Shown in pieces: positions 1-7,918 of a DNA stretch of 17,246 nucleotides. The notes under the pieces were generated by a model that did no database searches, was not told where the DNA came from, and was given only the letters and a program-made list of their open reading frames with translations. Position 1 is the first letter of the stretch. Each line of letters opens with the position of its first letter. Position numbers and translations under genes: made by a program. The DNA is from CAWHPS01 sp963831235 (GTDB taxonomy: Bacteria; Fibrobacterota; OXYB2-FULL-49-7; JAEUSG01), in NCBI GenBank assembly GCA_963831235.1, contig CAWHPS010000020.1:1-17246 (forward strand), written 5' to 3'.

Positions 1-1
1 T

Positions 2-928
2 TCAACCATACATCCGCTTTTCATAAAAATACTTGTTGATGAATTAAAGGAGGCTGGAGCCGGTAAAATAAAGGCCATGGACAATAATCCCAATGATGGT
101 TTGATAAGGGGCTATACAAAAGAAGCGCTTGGATGCGATATTGTGTCCACTTTTGGCAACAGCAGGAAATACCTTTACAAAGAAAAGATCGGGTTTAAGG
201 GGTTGGACTTTGTGGAATTCGGAGGAGAAGCCGTTGACTGCGATTTTTTCATTGATCTTTCACATTTTAAAGGTCATGGTGCATGCAGTTTCGGGGGCGC
301 TTTAAAAAACATAGCTATGGGGGTAATTCCATCATCAAGCCGTTCCAAAATTCATAAGCTTGAAGGTGGTATAAGCTATTCACAGAAGCTTTGCACATTC
401 TGCCTTAAGTGCCTTAAGGCTTGCCAAAATAATGCTATAAATTCAAATAAGGAAGAAAAATCAATTAATTTTTTCTTTCACAACTGCACATACTGTCAGC
501 ACTGTGTTATGGCATGTCCACAAGGCGCGATTAAAATGGAAGATCGCAAGTACGAGGATTTTGCGAATGGCATGGCACTTGTGACAACAAAATTCCTTAA
601 TAAATTCAAACCTGAAAATCTGCTGTTTATAAATATTCTCACAAACATTACAATGTACTGTGACTGTTGGTGCATTACTACGCCATCGGTTGTGCCGGAT
701 ATCGGAATAATAGCAGGAGACGATATTATAGCTGTTGAGACCGCATCACTTGACCTTATTAAACTTGAGAATTTCCTTAAGTACAGCCTCCCCAAAGGCC
801 GTGAGCTTCTTGACAATAATGGGCACCTATTTGAAAGGATCCACGGCAAGAACCCGTATAAAATGGTAAAATGCCTTGAAAAAACCTATGGGGGAAACAG
901 TTCTTATAAGCTTGAAGAGATCAGGTAA
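2..928 (+). CDS. DUF362 / ferredoxin-type 4Fe-4S protein (5' end missing)
   Basis: The reading frame is open from base 2 and gives STIHPLFIKILVDELKEAG before the first internal ATG at 77, so the gene starts upstream of the window. The internal ATG is not the start. The segment DLSHFKGHG followed by GGALKNIAMG is typical of DUF362 proteins. Two ferredoxin-like clusters follow: CTFCLKCLKAC (bases about 392-424) and CTYCQHCVMAC (about 485-517), each C-x2-C-x2-C-x3-C and suited to a [4Fe-4S] cluster. A further Cys-rich stretch, MYCDCWC, lies near base 655. Family members are annotated as iron-sulfur proteins of largely unknown substrate; a cytoplasmic electron-transfer role is inferred. The gene ends with TAA and converges on the GH20 gene with only 22 bases between them. 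The family call is firm; the function is not. Confidence 0.9.
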   Translation, partial: STIHPLFIKILVDELKEAGAGKIKAMDNNPNDGLIRGYTKEALGCDIVSTFGNSRKYLYKEKIGFKGLDFVEFGGEAVDCDFFIDLSHFKGHGACSFGGALKNIAMGVIPSSSRSKIHKLEGGISYSQKLCTFCLKCLKACQNNAINSNKEEKSINFFFHNCTYCQHCVMACPQGAIKMEDRKYEDFANGMALVTTKFLNKFKPENLLFINILTNITMYCDCWCITTPSVVPDIGIIAGDDIIAVETASLDLIKLENFLKYSLPKGRELLDNNGHLFERIHGKNPYKMVKCLEKTYGGNSSYKLEEIR

Positions 929-950
929 TTTGCCTGAAATATTTGTATTA

Positions 951-2747
951 TCATTTTGAATAAAGCTTTTTAAGCTTATCTAACCTGTTTATGCTGTCAT
1001 GAAGTCCGCCCTTGCGATTACGGACAAGCCATAACTTTTTATACCTTTCAACTAAATCTTTCAAATCTTTTATCAATGGATTAACTGCTTTGTCAGGAAT
1101 ATTTAAAATCTTTTTTTCTTTTGCAGTTATGCGGATCATTGCAATCCTGCAGGCAAATAACAGAAGATCCGCAGTAAACAAAATCTCCTTTGTATAACAC
1201 TCGCATTCTTTTGATTTGGATGTGGATTCTTCAAGAATTGCAATTGCTTTTTTTATTTTGGCTTCAGTTGCTTTCAGCTTTTCTAACTTAAGCTTTTCAA
1301 TTTGTGCTGCTCCTCCAGGTTCGTAAGGTTCAAGCAGCACCTTTGACAGAATTGAGGCATTGCTTATTTTAACCCCTGTTTCAAGATAGGCATTACCAAG
1401 CATTACAAGGGAACGGGCCATTTTGCCAGAAGCATCCATAAATAAATGAGTGGAAAGTGAATTTACAATATCGAGCTTTCGGTTTGCGTCAAATGACCAT
1501 GAAAGCGCTGCCCCATAAGCAATTCCAGGATATGAAACCGGAAGCTGCTGAAAATGGCCGTTATCACCCCAATCTGTTACTAGAAAGCCGATTGCCCCAT
1601 GCTTGATTCCATTTTGCGCGGCATTTAGAAGGTTTTCCCTGGCGTTTTCCCACCTGCCTGCAATTGAGTTCCAGGAGGATGTCCCAGGGCACACATAAAA
1701 CAAAACACCGGCATCGGAAAATGCCTTGCATTCCTTGTCAAACGGATGCTGCGCCTCATATCCCCAGTTCAAAGCTATTATATCCTTTGGTATTTCCGGT
1801 ATAAGTTCCGGATGACGCATGATGATGTCTCCCCAGAATTGCATTACATGGCCGCGTTTTTTAATCATCCGATAAATCTTCAAGATAAAATCAAGATAAA
1901 CACGGCTCAACCCAATCTTTTCACAAAGGGCCTTGCTTTTCCCCTGGCCAAGGTCAAATGTCTCATCACAACCCACATTGAACAATGAGCTTCTGAAATT
2001 AGGCAAAAGCTCATTGTAAAGCCCCTCAAGAAACTTTAGGACCCTTGTATCAGTGGGGTTAAGACTGAAAGCATAATCCCTCCGGTTGCCCCAAAAATCA
2101 ATAAACCCGTCAGGCGCCTCTGCCAGGTCCTTATATGCAGGATGCTTGAGCCAGCGTTCCATGTGTCCGAATGAATTCTGGTTCGGAACAAGTTCAATAT
2201 GTCTGTCTCTACAGTATGCGTCGAGCCTTCGAATTTCAGTAGCTGTCATGGGAGATGCTTTTGCCCATACACTCTTGTGTTTTTTATATGCAAAGGTATG
2301 TTCAGTATAAAGCTGAAACTGGTTCATCTTGAATTCCGCAAGCCTATCAACAATGCCAAACAGGGTTTCCATGGTAGGTACTTTATCGCGGCTTATGTCA
2401 AGCATAAATCCACGCGCCGGTAAATCCGGCCAATCTTCAATCTTAACATATGGAAATCCTGATTTACCAAACTGTCTTGCAATCTGCCTTAGTGTTATAT
2501 TGGCATAAAACCAGCCCGAATCAGTAAGAGATGTGATGACAATTCCCTTTGGGTTAATATCAAGCATGTAGCCTTCTGTTTTGTCTTTAAAAAGGCTCGC
2601 ACTATCCTGATAAACCACACCTGGTATCTTGCTTTGGATTGAATTCCGGCTTATGATCGCATTTAAAAGCCTTCCGGATGGAATAAATGTTCCTTTCCCG
2701 GATACGATCTTTTGGGGGATCGGAATAAGCACAATCTTTTCTGCCAT
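951..2747 (-). CDS. GH20-type beta-N-acetylhexosaminidase-like glycoside hydrolase
   Basis: This 598-aa protein has the layout of family GH20. An N-terminal zincin-like domain (about 1-105, beginning IPIPQKIVSGKG) is followed by a TIM barrel that opens with RGFMLDISRDKVP near residue 112. The catalytic Asp-Glu pair is visible in NVGCDETFD as D261-E262, where GH20 enzymes use substrate-assisted catalysis on terminal GlcNAc or GalNAc. I chose the ATG at 2747 because GGGAG lies 5-6 bases upstream; the longer frame starting at 2786 overlaps the end of the zinc-ribbon gene and lacks such a site. No signal peptide or membrane segment is visible, so the enzyme is probably cytoplasmic. It could act on imported chitin or glycoprotein fragments, or in peptidoglycan recycling. 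The C-terminal part (about 440-598) is helical and Lys-rich. The exact substrate is unknown. Confidence 0.85.
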   Translation of the reverse strand: MAEKIVLIPIPQKIVSGKGTFIPSGRLLNAIISRNSIQSKIPGVVYQDSASLFKDKTEGYMLDINPKGIVITSLTDSGWFYANITLRQIARQFGKSGFPYVKIEDWPDLPARGFMLDISRDKVPTMETLFGIVDRLAEFKMNQFQLYTEHTFAYKKHKSVWAKASPMTATEIRRLDAYCRDRHIELVPNQNSFGHMERWLKHPAYKDLAEAPDGFIDFWGNRRDYAFSLNPTDTRVLKFLEGLYNELLPNFRSSLFNVGCDETFDLGQGKSKALCEKIGLSRVYLDFILKIYRMIKKRGHVMQFWGDIIMRHPELIPEIPKDIIALNWGYEAQHPFDKECKAFSDAGVLFYVCPGTSSWNSIAGRWENARENLLNAAQNGIKHGAIGFLVTDWGDNGHFQQLPVSYPGIAYGAALSWSFDANRKLDIVNSLSTHLFMDASGKMARSLVMLGNAYLETGVKISNASILSKVLLEPYEPGGAAQIEKLKLEKLKATEAKIKKAIAILEESTSKSKECECYTKEILFTADLLLFACRIAMIRITAKEKKILNIPDKAVNPLIKDLKDLVERYKKLWLVRNRKGGLHDSINRLDKLKKLYSK

Positions 2748-2761
2748 TTTATCTCCCTGTT

Positions 2762-2992
2762 TTAATGCATGCATCCCATTCCGCACTTATGCGCAGATGG
2801 ACACGCTGTTGGATTACCTGTACAATCGGACGGGGTTTTGCTTAAACCCTTGCCAAGAAAACCAGCTCCGCCTGTTATAACCCGTAAAGCCTCTTTTCCA
2901 CATGAAGGACATTTTTCATTGCTGCTGTCGCGTATGCTTTTTTCCTTTTCAAAAAGATGCTTGCACGATTTGCATTGGAAATCATAAAACAT
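2762..2992 (-). CDS. FmdB-family zinc ribbon protein
   Basis: This 76-aa protein begins MFYDFQCKSC, the typical start of FmdB-type putative regulatory proteins. A zinc ribbon is formed by C7-x2-C10 and C28-x2-C31. The tail after a Gly-rich linker has four more cysteines (C57, C64, C70, C74) and histidines H68 and H76, which could bind a second metal. AGGAAG sits 6 bases before the ATG. The gene lies 14 bases upstream of the GH20 start on the same strand, so the two are probably co-transcribed. Family members have no well-defined role and are usually called regulators by analogy with the fmdB gene of methylotrophs. The family assignment is good; the function is unknown. Confidence 0.85.
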   Translation of the reverse strand: MFYDFQCKSCKHLFEKEKSIRDSSNEKCPSCGKEALRVITGGAGFLGKGLSKTPSDCTGNPTACPSAHKCGMGCMH

Positions 2993-3031
2993 GTTTCTTC
3001 CTTTGTTTTTGCCTTATTTTACTTTTCAGAT

Positions 3032-3058
3032 GTTATAATATAGTTATTTTACAACCAA
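3032..3058 (-). promoter_or_regulatory. Candidate promoter for the zinc ribbon-GH20 pair
   Basis: On the minus strand TTGGTT (3053-3058) is followed 15 bases later by TATAAC (3032-3037), with overlapping alternatives TATATT and TATTAT nearby. The region is very AT-rich and is the only gap (95 bases) between recG and the zinc-ribbon gene. The spacing is short for a sigma70 promoter, so this is a weak call. Confidence 0.25.
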
Positions 3059-3087
3059 CACCTGAAAAATGTGAGTAAGAAAATATC

Positions 3088-5190
3088 TCACGCTGTTTTT
3101 AATAATTCTCCTTCAATTCCATCATATCTCCTGCTCAATTCCCGAACCATAACCTCTTCGCCAGGATCCAATTTCAGGCTGCCTTTGACAATGGCTATTG
3201 CATCCTCTTTTGCCATCTCGATTATTTTTCTGTCACGAACAAGATTGAGGAACCTGAAACCGTCAACACCTGATTGCCGAAGGCCCGCAAGCTCTCCTGT
3301 TCCACGCAGCTCAAAATCAAGCTCGGCAATCGCGAACCCGTCATGTGTTTCCGTAAAACGTTTCAGCCGTATAAGGGCTTCTTCAGAACAATTCCTGCTG
3401 GTAAGCAAAAAACAGAATGATTCGCGCGTACCCCGTCCAATGCGTCCGCGCAATTGGTGGAGCTGCGCCAGGCCGAAACGTTCAGCATGTTCTATAACAA
3501 GAATATCAGCTTCAGGAATGTCTATGCCTACTTCAACAACCGTTGTTGCAGCCAGAACATGACATGTTCCATCCCTAAACTTTCTTAGAACACCTTCTTT
3601 TTCCTCTTGTTTCATCTTTCCATGAAGGATTTCAATAGTATAATTTTTAAAGATTTCATCCTGAAGATGTGCGCCCATTGAAATTACCGATTTTATTTCT
3701 TCAAGCTTTTCAGATTCATTTACAAGGGGCAAAATAAAAAAGGCCCTGCCCCCTGCTTTAATTTTATCTTCAATGAACCGGTACATGTCCATGCGCTTGC
3801 CCTCCCCAACCCTGAATGTTTTGACCAATATTCTTCCAGGAGGAAGTTCATCAATCTCTGAAACCTTCAGGTCTCCATACAGCATCATGGCCATTGTTCG
3901 CGGTATTGGTGTTGCGCTCACAACAAGGATGGCAGGCGCTTCCCCTTTTTGTTTCAATGCAAGCCTCTGCCTGACTCCAAACCTGTGCTGTTCATCAACG
4001 ATTATAATGCCCAAACGCTTGAAAAGAATTCCTTCTCCAAGAAGAGCATGGGTACCTATCGCCAAATCAATCTCACCTTCAGCAAGGGACTTTTCCATTT
4101 TACGCTTTTCAGCACCAGCTATTCCTCCTGTAAAAAGTGCCACGTGTTTACCGCTTCCTTCGAATAAACGAGACAACTCCCTGAAATGCTGACGGGCAAG
4201 TATTTCAGTCGGCGCCATCATGGCTGCCTGATAGCCATTTTCCAATACATGTGCAATAGCAACAGCACATACAAATGTTTTACCGGATCCAACATCGCCC
4301 TGCAGAAGACGGTAAAGCCTATGACCTGCAAAAAGGTCTTCTTCAATTTCTTTAATTACGCGCATCTGAGCATTTGTCGGGGCAAAGCCCGCCTGATGAT
4401 AAACCCTTGACAATATCGAAAGAGAAGGCTTGAAAGCCAGTCCTTCATCTTCACCGTATTTTGCAAGCCCTGCCATTTTAAGACACAGGGAAAAAGCCTC
4501 TTCATATTTAAGTCTCACTTTTAATCCATCGAGTACGGCAGGATCATCATTTGAAGGAAAATGCAGTTCACGGTAAACATCTTTTACCATAGGGAAATCG
4601 CGTTTTTTTACAATGGTCAAAGGCAGTGCATCCGGTAAATGTTCCCTTGTGCGTTTCAGTGCGTCCTTTACTGCGGATTGAATAATTTTGCTATCAATAG
4701 AAGCTTCTTTTAATCCTTCGGGCCTTATATATATAGGAAATATCCCTTTTTCAGGTTCCGCTCCCTGTTCCAGGATTTTATAATCCGGATGCGCCATTTG
4801 GGGCATACCATTAAAAAATGAAACCTTGCCCCAGGCATTTATCCGAACACCTTCCTCAAAATTATTTTGCAGATAATTATGGCTGCCAAAAAAAACGACA
4901 CCAAGACGCCCTGATTCATCTCGAATGGAAAAGTTAAATCGTTTTCGCGGGACAACCTTGACATCTTCCACTATGCCCACAACCGAGGCAAAACCTTCGT
5001 TAATGAGGGAGCCGATTGGGGAAACCTGGCTGCGGTTTATATACGCTCGCGGAAAAAATCGAAGCAAATCCTCCACTGTTCGTAATCCATAAGCACCAAA
5101 TGCCGCCATTCGCTTGTTGCCTATACCCACAAGCTCATTTATGGATGAATTAGCAAGCAGTGGATCTTTATTCGTATGTTTTTCCATCAT
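3088..5190 (-). CDS. recG: ATP-dependent DNA helicase RecG
   Basis: RecG remodels stalled replication forks and branch-migrates Holliday junctions. The 700-aa length is normal for the family. The N-terminal wedge/OB domain (about 1-250) includes KRMAAFGAYGLRTVEDLLRFFP, split here as KRMAAFGAYG and LRTVEDLLRFFP. Helicase motifs are all present: Walker A GDVGSGKT (K304), motif II DEQH (D399-H402), motif III VSATPIPRT, and later VEVGIDIPEA and GRIGRGTRE. I place the start at the ATG at 5190 (or the next ATG, 5187) because a frame extended to the GTG at 5229 would translate through a terminator hairpin. Neither start has a recognisable ribosome binding site. The gene lies directly downstream of the terminator of the PPIase-lipoprotein gene, so it may depend on read-through or on a promoter inside the preceding gene's end. 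Confidence 0.96.
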   Translation of the reverse strand: MMEKHTNKDPLLANSSINELVGIGNKRMAAFGAYGLRTVEDLLRFFPRAYINRSQVSPIGSLINEGFASVVGIVEDVKVVPRKRFNFSIRDESGRLGVVFFGSHNYLQNNFEEGVRINAWGKVSFFNGMPQMAHPDYKILEQGAEPEKGIFPIYIRPEGLKEASIDSKIIQSAVKDALKRTREHLPDALPLTIVKKRDFPMVKDVYRELHFPSNDDPAVLDGLKVRLKYEEAFSLCLKMAGLAKYGEDEGLAFKPSLSILSRVYHQAGFAPTNAQMRVIKEIEEDLFAGHRLYRLLQGDVGSGKTFVCAVAIAHVLENGYQAAMMAPTEILARQHFRELSRLFEGSGKHVALFTGGIAGAEKRKMEKSLAEGEIDLAIGTHALLGEGILFKRLGIIIVDEQHRFGVRQRLALKQKGEAPAILVVSATPIPRTMAMMLYGDLKVSEIDELPPGRILVKTFRVGEGKRMDMYRFIEDKIKAGGRAFFILPLVNESEKLEEIKSVISMGAHLQDEIFKNYTIEILHGKMKQEEKEGVLRKFRDGTCHVLAATTVVEVGIDIPEADILVIEHAERFGLAQLHQLRGRIGRGTRESFCFLLTSRNCSEEALIRLKRFTETHDGFAIAELDFELRGTGELAGLRQSGVDGFRFLNLVRDRKIIEMAKEDAIAIVKGSLKLDPGEEVMVRELSRRYDGIEGELLKTA

Positions 5191-5217
5191 AAGTAAAAAG
5201 GGGGGCTTTTGCCCCCC
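5191..5217 (-). terminator. Intrinsic terminator after the PPIase-TPR lipoprotein gene
   Basis: On the minus strand GGGGGGC, an AAAA loop and GCCCCCC (5200-5217) form a perfect 7-bp, all-GC stem followed at once by TTTTT (5195-5199). It stands 34 bases after the TAG of the lipoprotein gene. The T tract ends four bases before the first recG ATG. On the plus strand the stem is not followed by a T run, so it works in one direction only. Confidence 0.85.
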
Positions 5218-5251
5218 TGATAAAACCACTAATTGGATGAAAAACAGCGAC

Positions 5252-7534
5252 CTACTTCTTTTTTATGGCTTTCATGGCTTCCTCTTTTTCAGTCGCTTCG
5301 ATCTTGGCTTCAGCAGCAGCTGTAGCGGAATCAATGACCCCGGTTGAGTCCTGCATAAATGCAAAATCATCCTTACCGCTCTTCAGATGCTCAATCATGA
5401 ATTTTGCTGATTCGATAAGGTCGCAACCAGGATAGTTGTCGAGAACGCTTTGATATGAAGTAACTGCCTTTCCCTTGTCCTTAAGATTTTCAGAATAAAC
5501 AAACCCTATCATGAACTGCGCCTTATAACGGTCCTTACTGTCTGGATACAGGCGCAGAAAGCGTTTGTATTCCTGAATCGCTTTGTAATACTGGTTCTGC
5601 TCAATATAAATCTGGGCCAGCGCCATGCAAATATCAGGATGTGCCTTGAAGTTAGGGGTTCTGTAACGAAGATCAAGATAGCCTTTTATTGCATCAGCAT
5701 ATTTACGCTCTTCATGTAATTTCTTGCTCTCCTCGAAAACCGCATCAGGCGTTTTCACTTTGTTGAAATCAAGTTCTTTTCTGTAAACCTTGAAACCGAA
5801 TTCCCTGCGGAATTGTTGAAGCGCCCCTTCCAGATGTGTCTCTCTTTCTTTTGATAAAAGAGTGTTGTTTAATAATCCGTAAACATCCTTAAGCGGTTTT
5901 GGTTCACCGTCGTTATCAGCATAATCCTCCATATTGAAATTGTAATATGCCTCAATTGTTTTCGGTGAAACAAGCACGCGCTTTATAACATCATCCTTGA
6001 CCTGAGCAAATAGCTTGGGTTTTTTATCCGGCCCCATGAAAGTATCCGGGTTGTTCTTGTAATACTTCAAGACTTCAGATTCAGACAAACCAGAATAAGC
6101 CTCAAAATAATTCTGTTTGAAGTCGGACACAAGAAAACCCTTCTGGTTCTTTAATATGCGCGCCTTGAGCACCGGATCATCAAATAATCCCTGCGCTTTT
6201 ACCAATTCCGAATATAGGCGGAACCTCAGATAATATTTCTCGAGAAGGGTCTTTCTGCCTTCCTCGGTTTTAAAACGTTCAATCACCATGGGAGACATTT
6301 TATACAATAGTGTATTGATGTCCTCAATGGTAAGAGGTTTACCGTCAATCTTGGCTAAAATTGTATTAGGTGGAACCACAAGCTGCTTTTTCGCCCACAA
6401 TGCCGTACGGACAGCCTGTTTTGATTCTTCAAAAGTCTGTATGGCTTCAGGTTCTACGGAAACGATCTTGAAAACATTAAACATCCCTTTCCCATCAGTC
6501 GTTTTTAAGGATACAGGGTTACTGACCTTTCCTACCGGAACATACAAAATCTGGTTGTAAATCTCCTGTGTATTTGTAAGTCCTACCAGATCTTTTATTT
6601 CACCCGCGCTGACAACCGTAATAGTCTTGCCGATGGTGGCTTTATTAACGGAATATTTCTTTTGCAGACCTGCGAAATCCTTGTTCTTGGTGTTGACTTT
6701 TTCTATAATATCACGAGCGGCCTTTTCATTTGCGACTTCAATATGCTGAACCTGGTAATCAGGCTTGCGTTTATACGTTGTTTTTGTTTTTTCCCATTCA
6801 TCCTTGATTTCCTCGTCGGTAATCTTGGGCACATAAGGAATGAGTTCAACCTTGTGGTCTTTCTTTAATTGCTCAAATATTTTTTCTTCCAAACCGCCTG
6901 TATGTGTATTGACAATCTCATCTTCAGTGCGTTTTATTTTGGCGCTGTCAAGGGAGTCCTTTTTCATTGTGCTAATAAGATCATCCAAAATTTTCTTATT
7001 TTCAGCCTTTGCAAGAAGCATTTTCCGCAACACCTTTGTTCGGACCTGATCGAGCGGTTTATAAGGATCTGCCTTATAATCATCCAGGGCCTTTTTTTGA
7101 TCCGGAGTGGGGGGGGTTGCCAAAGCTGCTGGTTTTTCTTTCTTGTAAAGCTCCTTATCTGCATTGTATGCCGCAACAATTTCTTTACTCGGGAAGCCCC
7201 AGTTTTTCTGGATAATCTCAGTATTATAGTAATTAGCTGCTTCAATCATTTCGATATTTGAAAGCACCGCCTTGTTTTCCGGCTGACGATCATACTTGAG
7301 TTTTCTGGCTTTCAGATAAAGGACCTGATCATCGATCATTCCTTTGATATACTGTTGCAGCCGTTCCGTCCGGCGTTCTTTGTCCCTTATTTCAGGGTTT
7401 ATGGAATCCAATTCTGATTGATAAATTTTAAATCCCTTGACTTTTGCTACAAGCGGCCCCTTTTTGGAGCTGCACCCGGGCAATAACAGAAACAAGGCAA
7501 ACACCAGGATTGATACGGACAATTTCGTCTTCAT
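5252..7534 (-). CDS. Lipoprotein with SurA-like N modules, PpiC-type PPIase domain and C-terminal TPRs
   Basis: This 760-aa protein opens with a lipoprotein signal (hydrophobic run, then LLPGC with lipidated C21, then SS), so it is probably anchored in the outer membrane facing the periplasm. Residues about 27-120 resemble a SurA N domain. A PpiC/parvulin-type peptidyl-prolyl isomerase domain covers about 262-358 (starts HIEVANEKAA, ends FKIVSVEP). A second SurA-N-like module (about 395-500, AKIDGKPLTIEDINTLL) follows. The C-terminus (about 600-725) has TPR-like repeats such as ALAQIYIEQNQYYKAIQEYK. Such proteins chaperone outer-membrane proteins; the TPR part recalls BamD. A good site, AAAGGAG, lies 8 bases before the ATG. 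Whether the parvulin domain is catalytically active cannot be judged by eye. Confidence 0.85.
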   Translation of the reverse strand: MKTKLSVSILVFALFLLLPGCSSKKGPLVAKVKGFKIYQSELDSINPEIRDKERRTERLQQYIKGMIDDQVLYLKARKLKYDRQPENKAVLSNIEMIEAANYYNTEIIQKNWGFPSKEIVAAYNADKELYKKEKPAALATPPTPDQKKALDDYKADPYKPLDQVRTKVLRKMLLAKAENKKILDDLISTMKKDSLDSAKIKRTEDEIVNTHTGGLEEKIFEQLKKDHKVELIPYVPKITDEEIKDEWEKTKTTYKRKPDYQVQHIEVANEKAARDIIEKVNTKNKDFAGLQKKYSVNKATIGKTITVVSAGEIKDLVGLTNTQEIYNQILYVPVGKVSNPVSLKTTDGKGMFNVFKIVSVEPEAIQTFEESKQAVRTALWAKKQLVVPPNTILAKIDGKPLTIEDINTLLYKMSPMVIERFKTEEGRKTLLEKYYLRFRLYSELVKAQGLFDDPVLKARILKNQKGFLVSDFKQNYFEAYSGLSESEVLKYYKNNPDTFMGPDKKPKLFAQVKDDVIKRVLVSPKTIEAYYNFNMEDYADNDGEPKPLKDVYGLLNNTLLSKERETHLEGALQQFRREFGFKVYRKELDFNKVKTPDAVFEESKKLHEERKYADAIKGYLDLRYRTPNFKAHPDICMALAQIYIEQNQYYKAIQEYKRFLRLYPDSKDRYKAQFMIGFVYSENLKDKGKAVTSYQSVLDNYPGCDLIESAKFMIEHLKSGKDDFAFMQDSTGVIDSATAAAEAKIEATEKEEAMKAIKKK

Positions 7535-7563
7535 CGTTTGACTCCTTTATTTATTATTATAAG

Positions 7564-7917
7564 TTATAAGGCACCTATGGCTTCTTCAATGCTATCGTAT
7601 ATTTCAAGGAGCGTTGTGGCCCCTATTATTTCGATAATCTCATATACATGCTCATTTACATTTGCGATCTTGAAACATCCGCCCTTCTCCTTGGCCATTT
7701 TGCTGAAATGCAGGAGTATTCCAAGCCCTGTACTGTTTACATAACGGAGTTTTTCAAAATCCGTAACAATATAGATGAACCCGTCGTTCATGAGAGCGAC
7801 GATTTTTTCCAGGACATTTTCCACGTTTGTAGCATCAAGATCTCCGACAAATTCCACGATCTTGGCATTCTGTTTTCCTGGAATGTCTTTGAATGTGATA
7901 GTGATCTGGTTTCCCAT
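7564..7917 (-). CDS. Stand-alone STAS protein (anti-sigma factor antagonist, SpoIIAA-like)
   Basis: The 117-aa protein is one complete STAS domain. FVGDLDATN (beta strand plus helix) is followed by LRYVNSTGLGILLHF, where the Ser of NSTGL is at the position phosphorylated in SpoIIAA/RsbV. In known partner switches the unphosphorylated form binds an RsbW-like ATPase and frees that kinase's target. AGAGG lies about 6 bases before the ATG, and only one base separates it from the stop of the STAS-ATPase gene upstream, so the two are translationally close. It is the last gene of the partner-switch operon; the lipoprotein gene starts 29 bases further on with its own strong ribosome site. The actual partner is not shown by the sequence; the neighbouring ATPases are the obvious candidates. 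Confidence 0.9.
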   Translation of the reverse strand: MGNQITITFKDIPGKQNAKIVEFVGDLDATNVENVLEKIVALMNDGFIYIVTDFEKLRYVNSTGLGILLHFSKMAKEKGGCFKIANVNEHVYEIIEIIGATTLLEIYDSIEEAIGAL

Positions 7918-7918
7918 A

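Noticed and set aside
963..977. AAGCTT TTT AAGCTT inverted repeat at the end of the GH20 gene
   Set aside because: Self-palindromic codons for Lys-Leu repeats in coding sequence; no T tract follows in either direction.
3062..3092. Weak hairpin GTGAG / CTCAC overlapping the recG stop
   Set aside because: Five base pairs with an 11-base loop and a short T run; too weak to call a terminator.
3071..3562. Plus-strand 163-aa open frame opposite recG
   Set aside because: It is antisense to conserved RecG motifs; its Ser/Arg-rich content is typical of a shadow frame.
5187..5229. recG start at GTG 5229, adding 13 residues
   Set aside because: The extension would be translated from the terminator stem and T tract, lacks a ribosome site, and is not like RecG N-termini.
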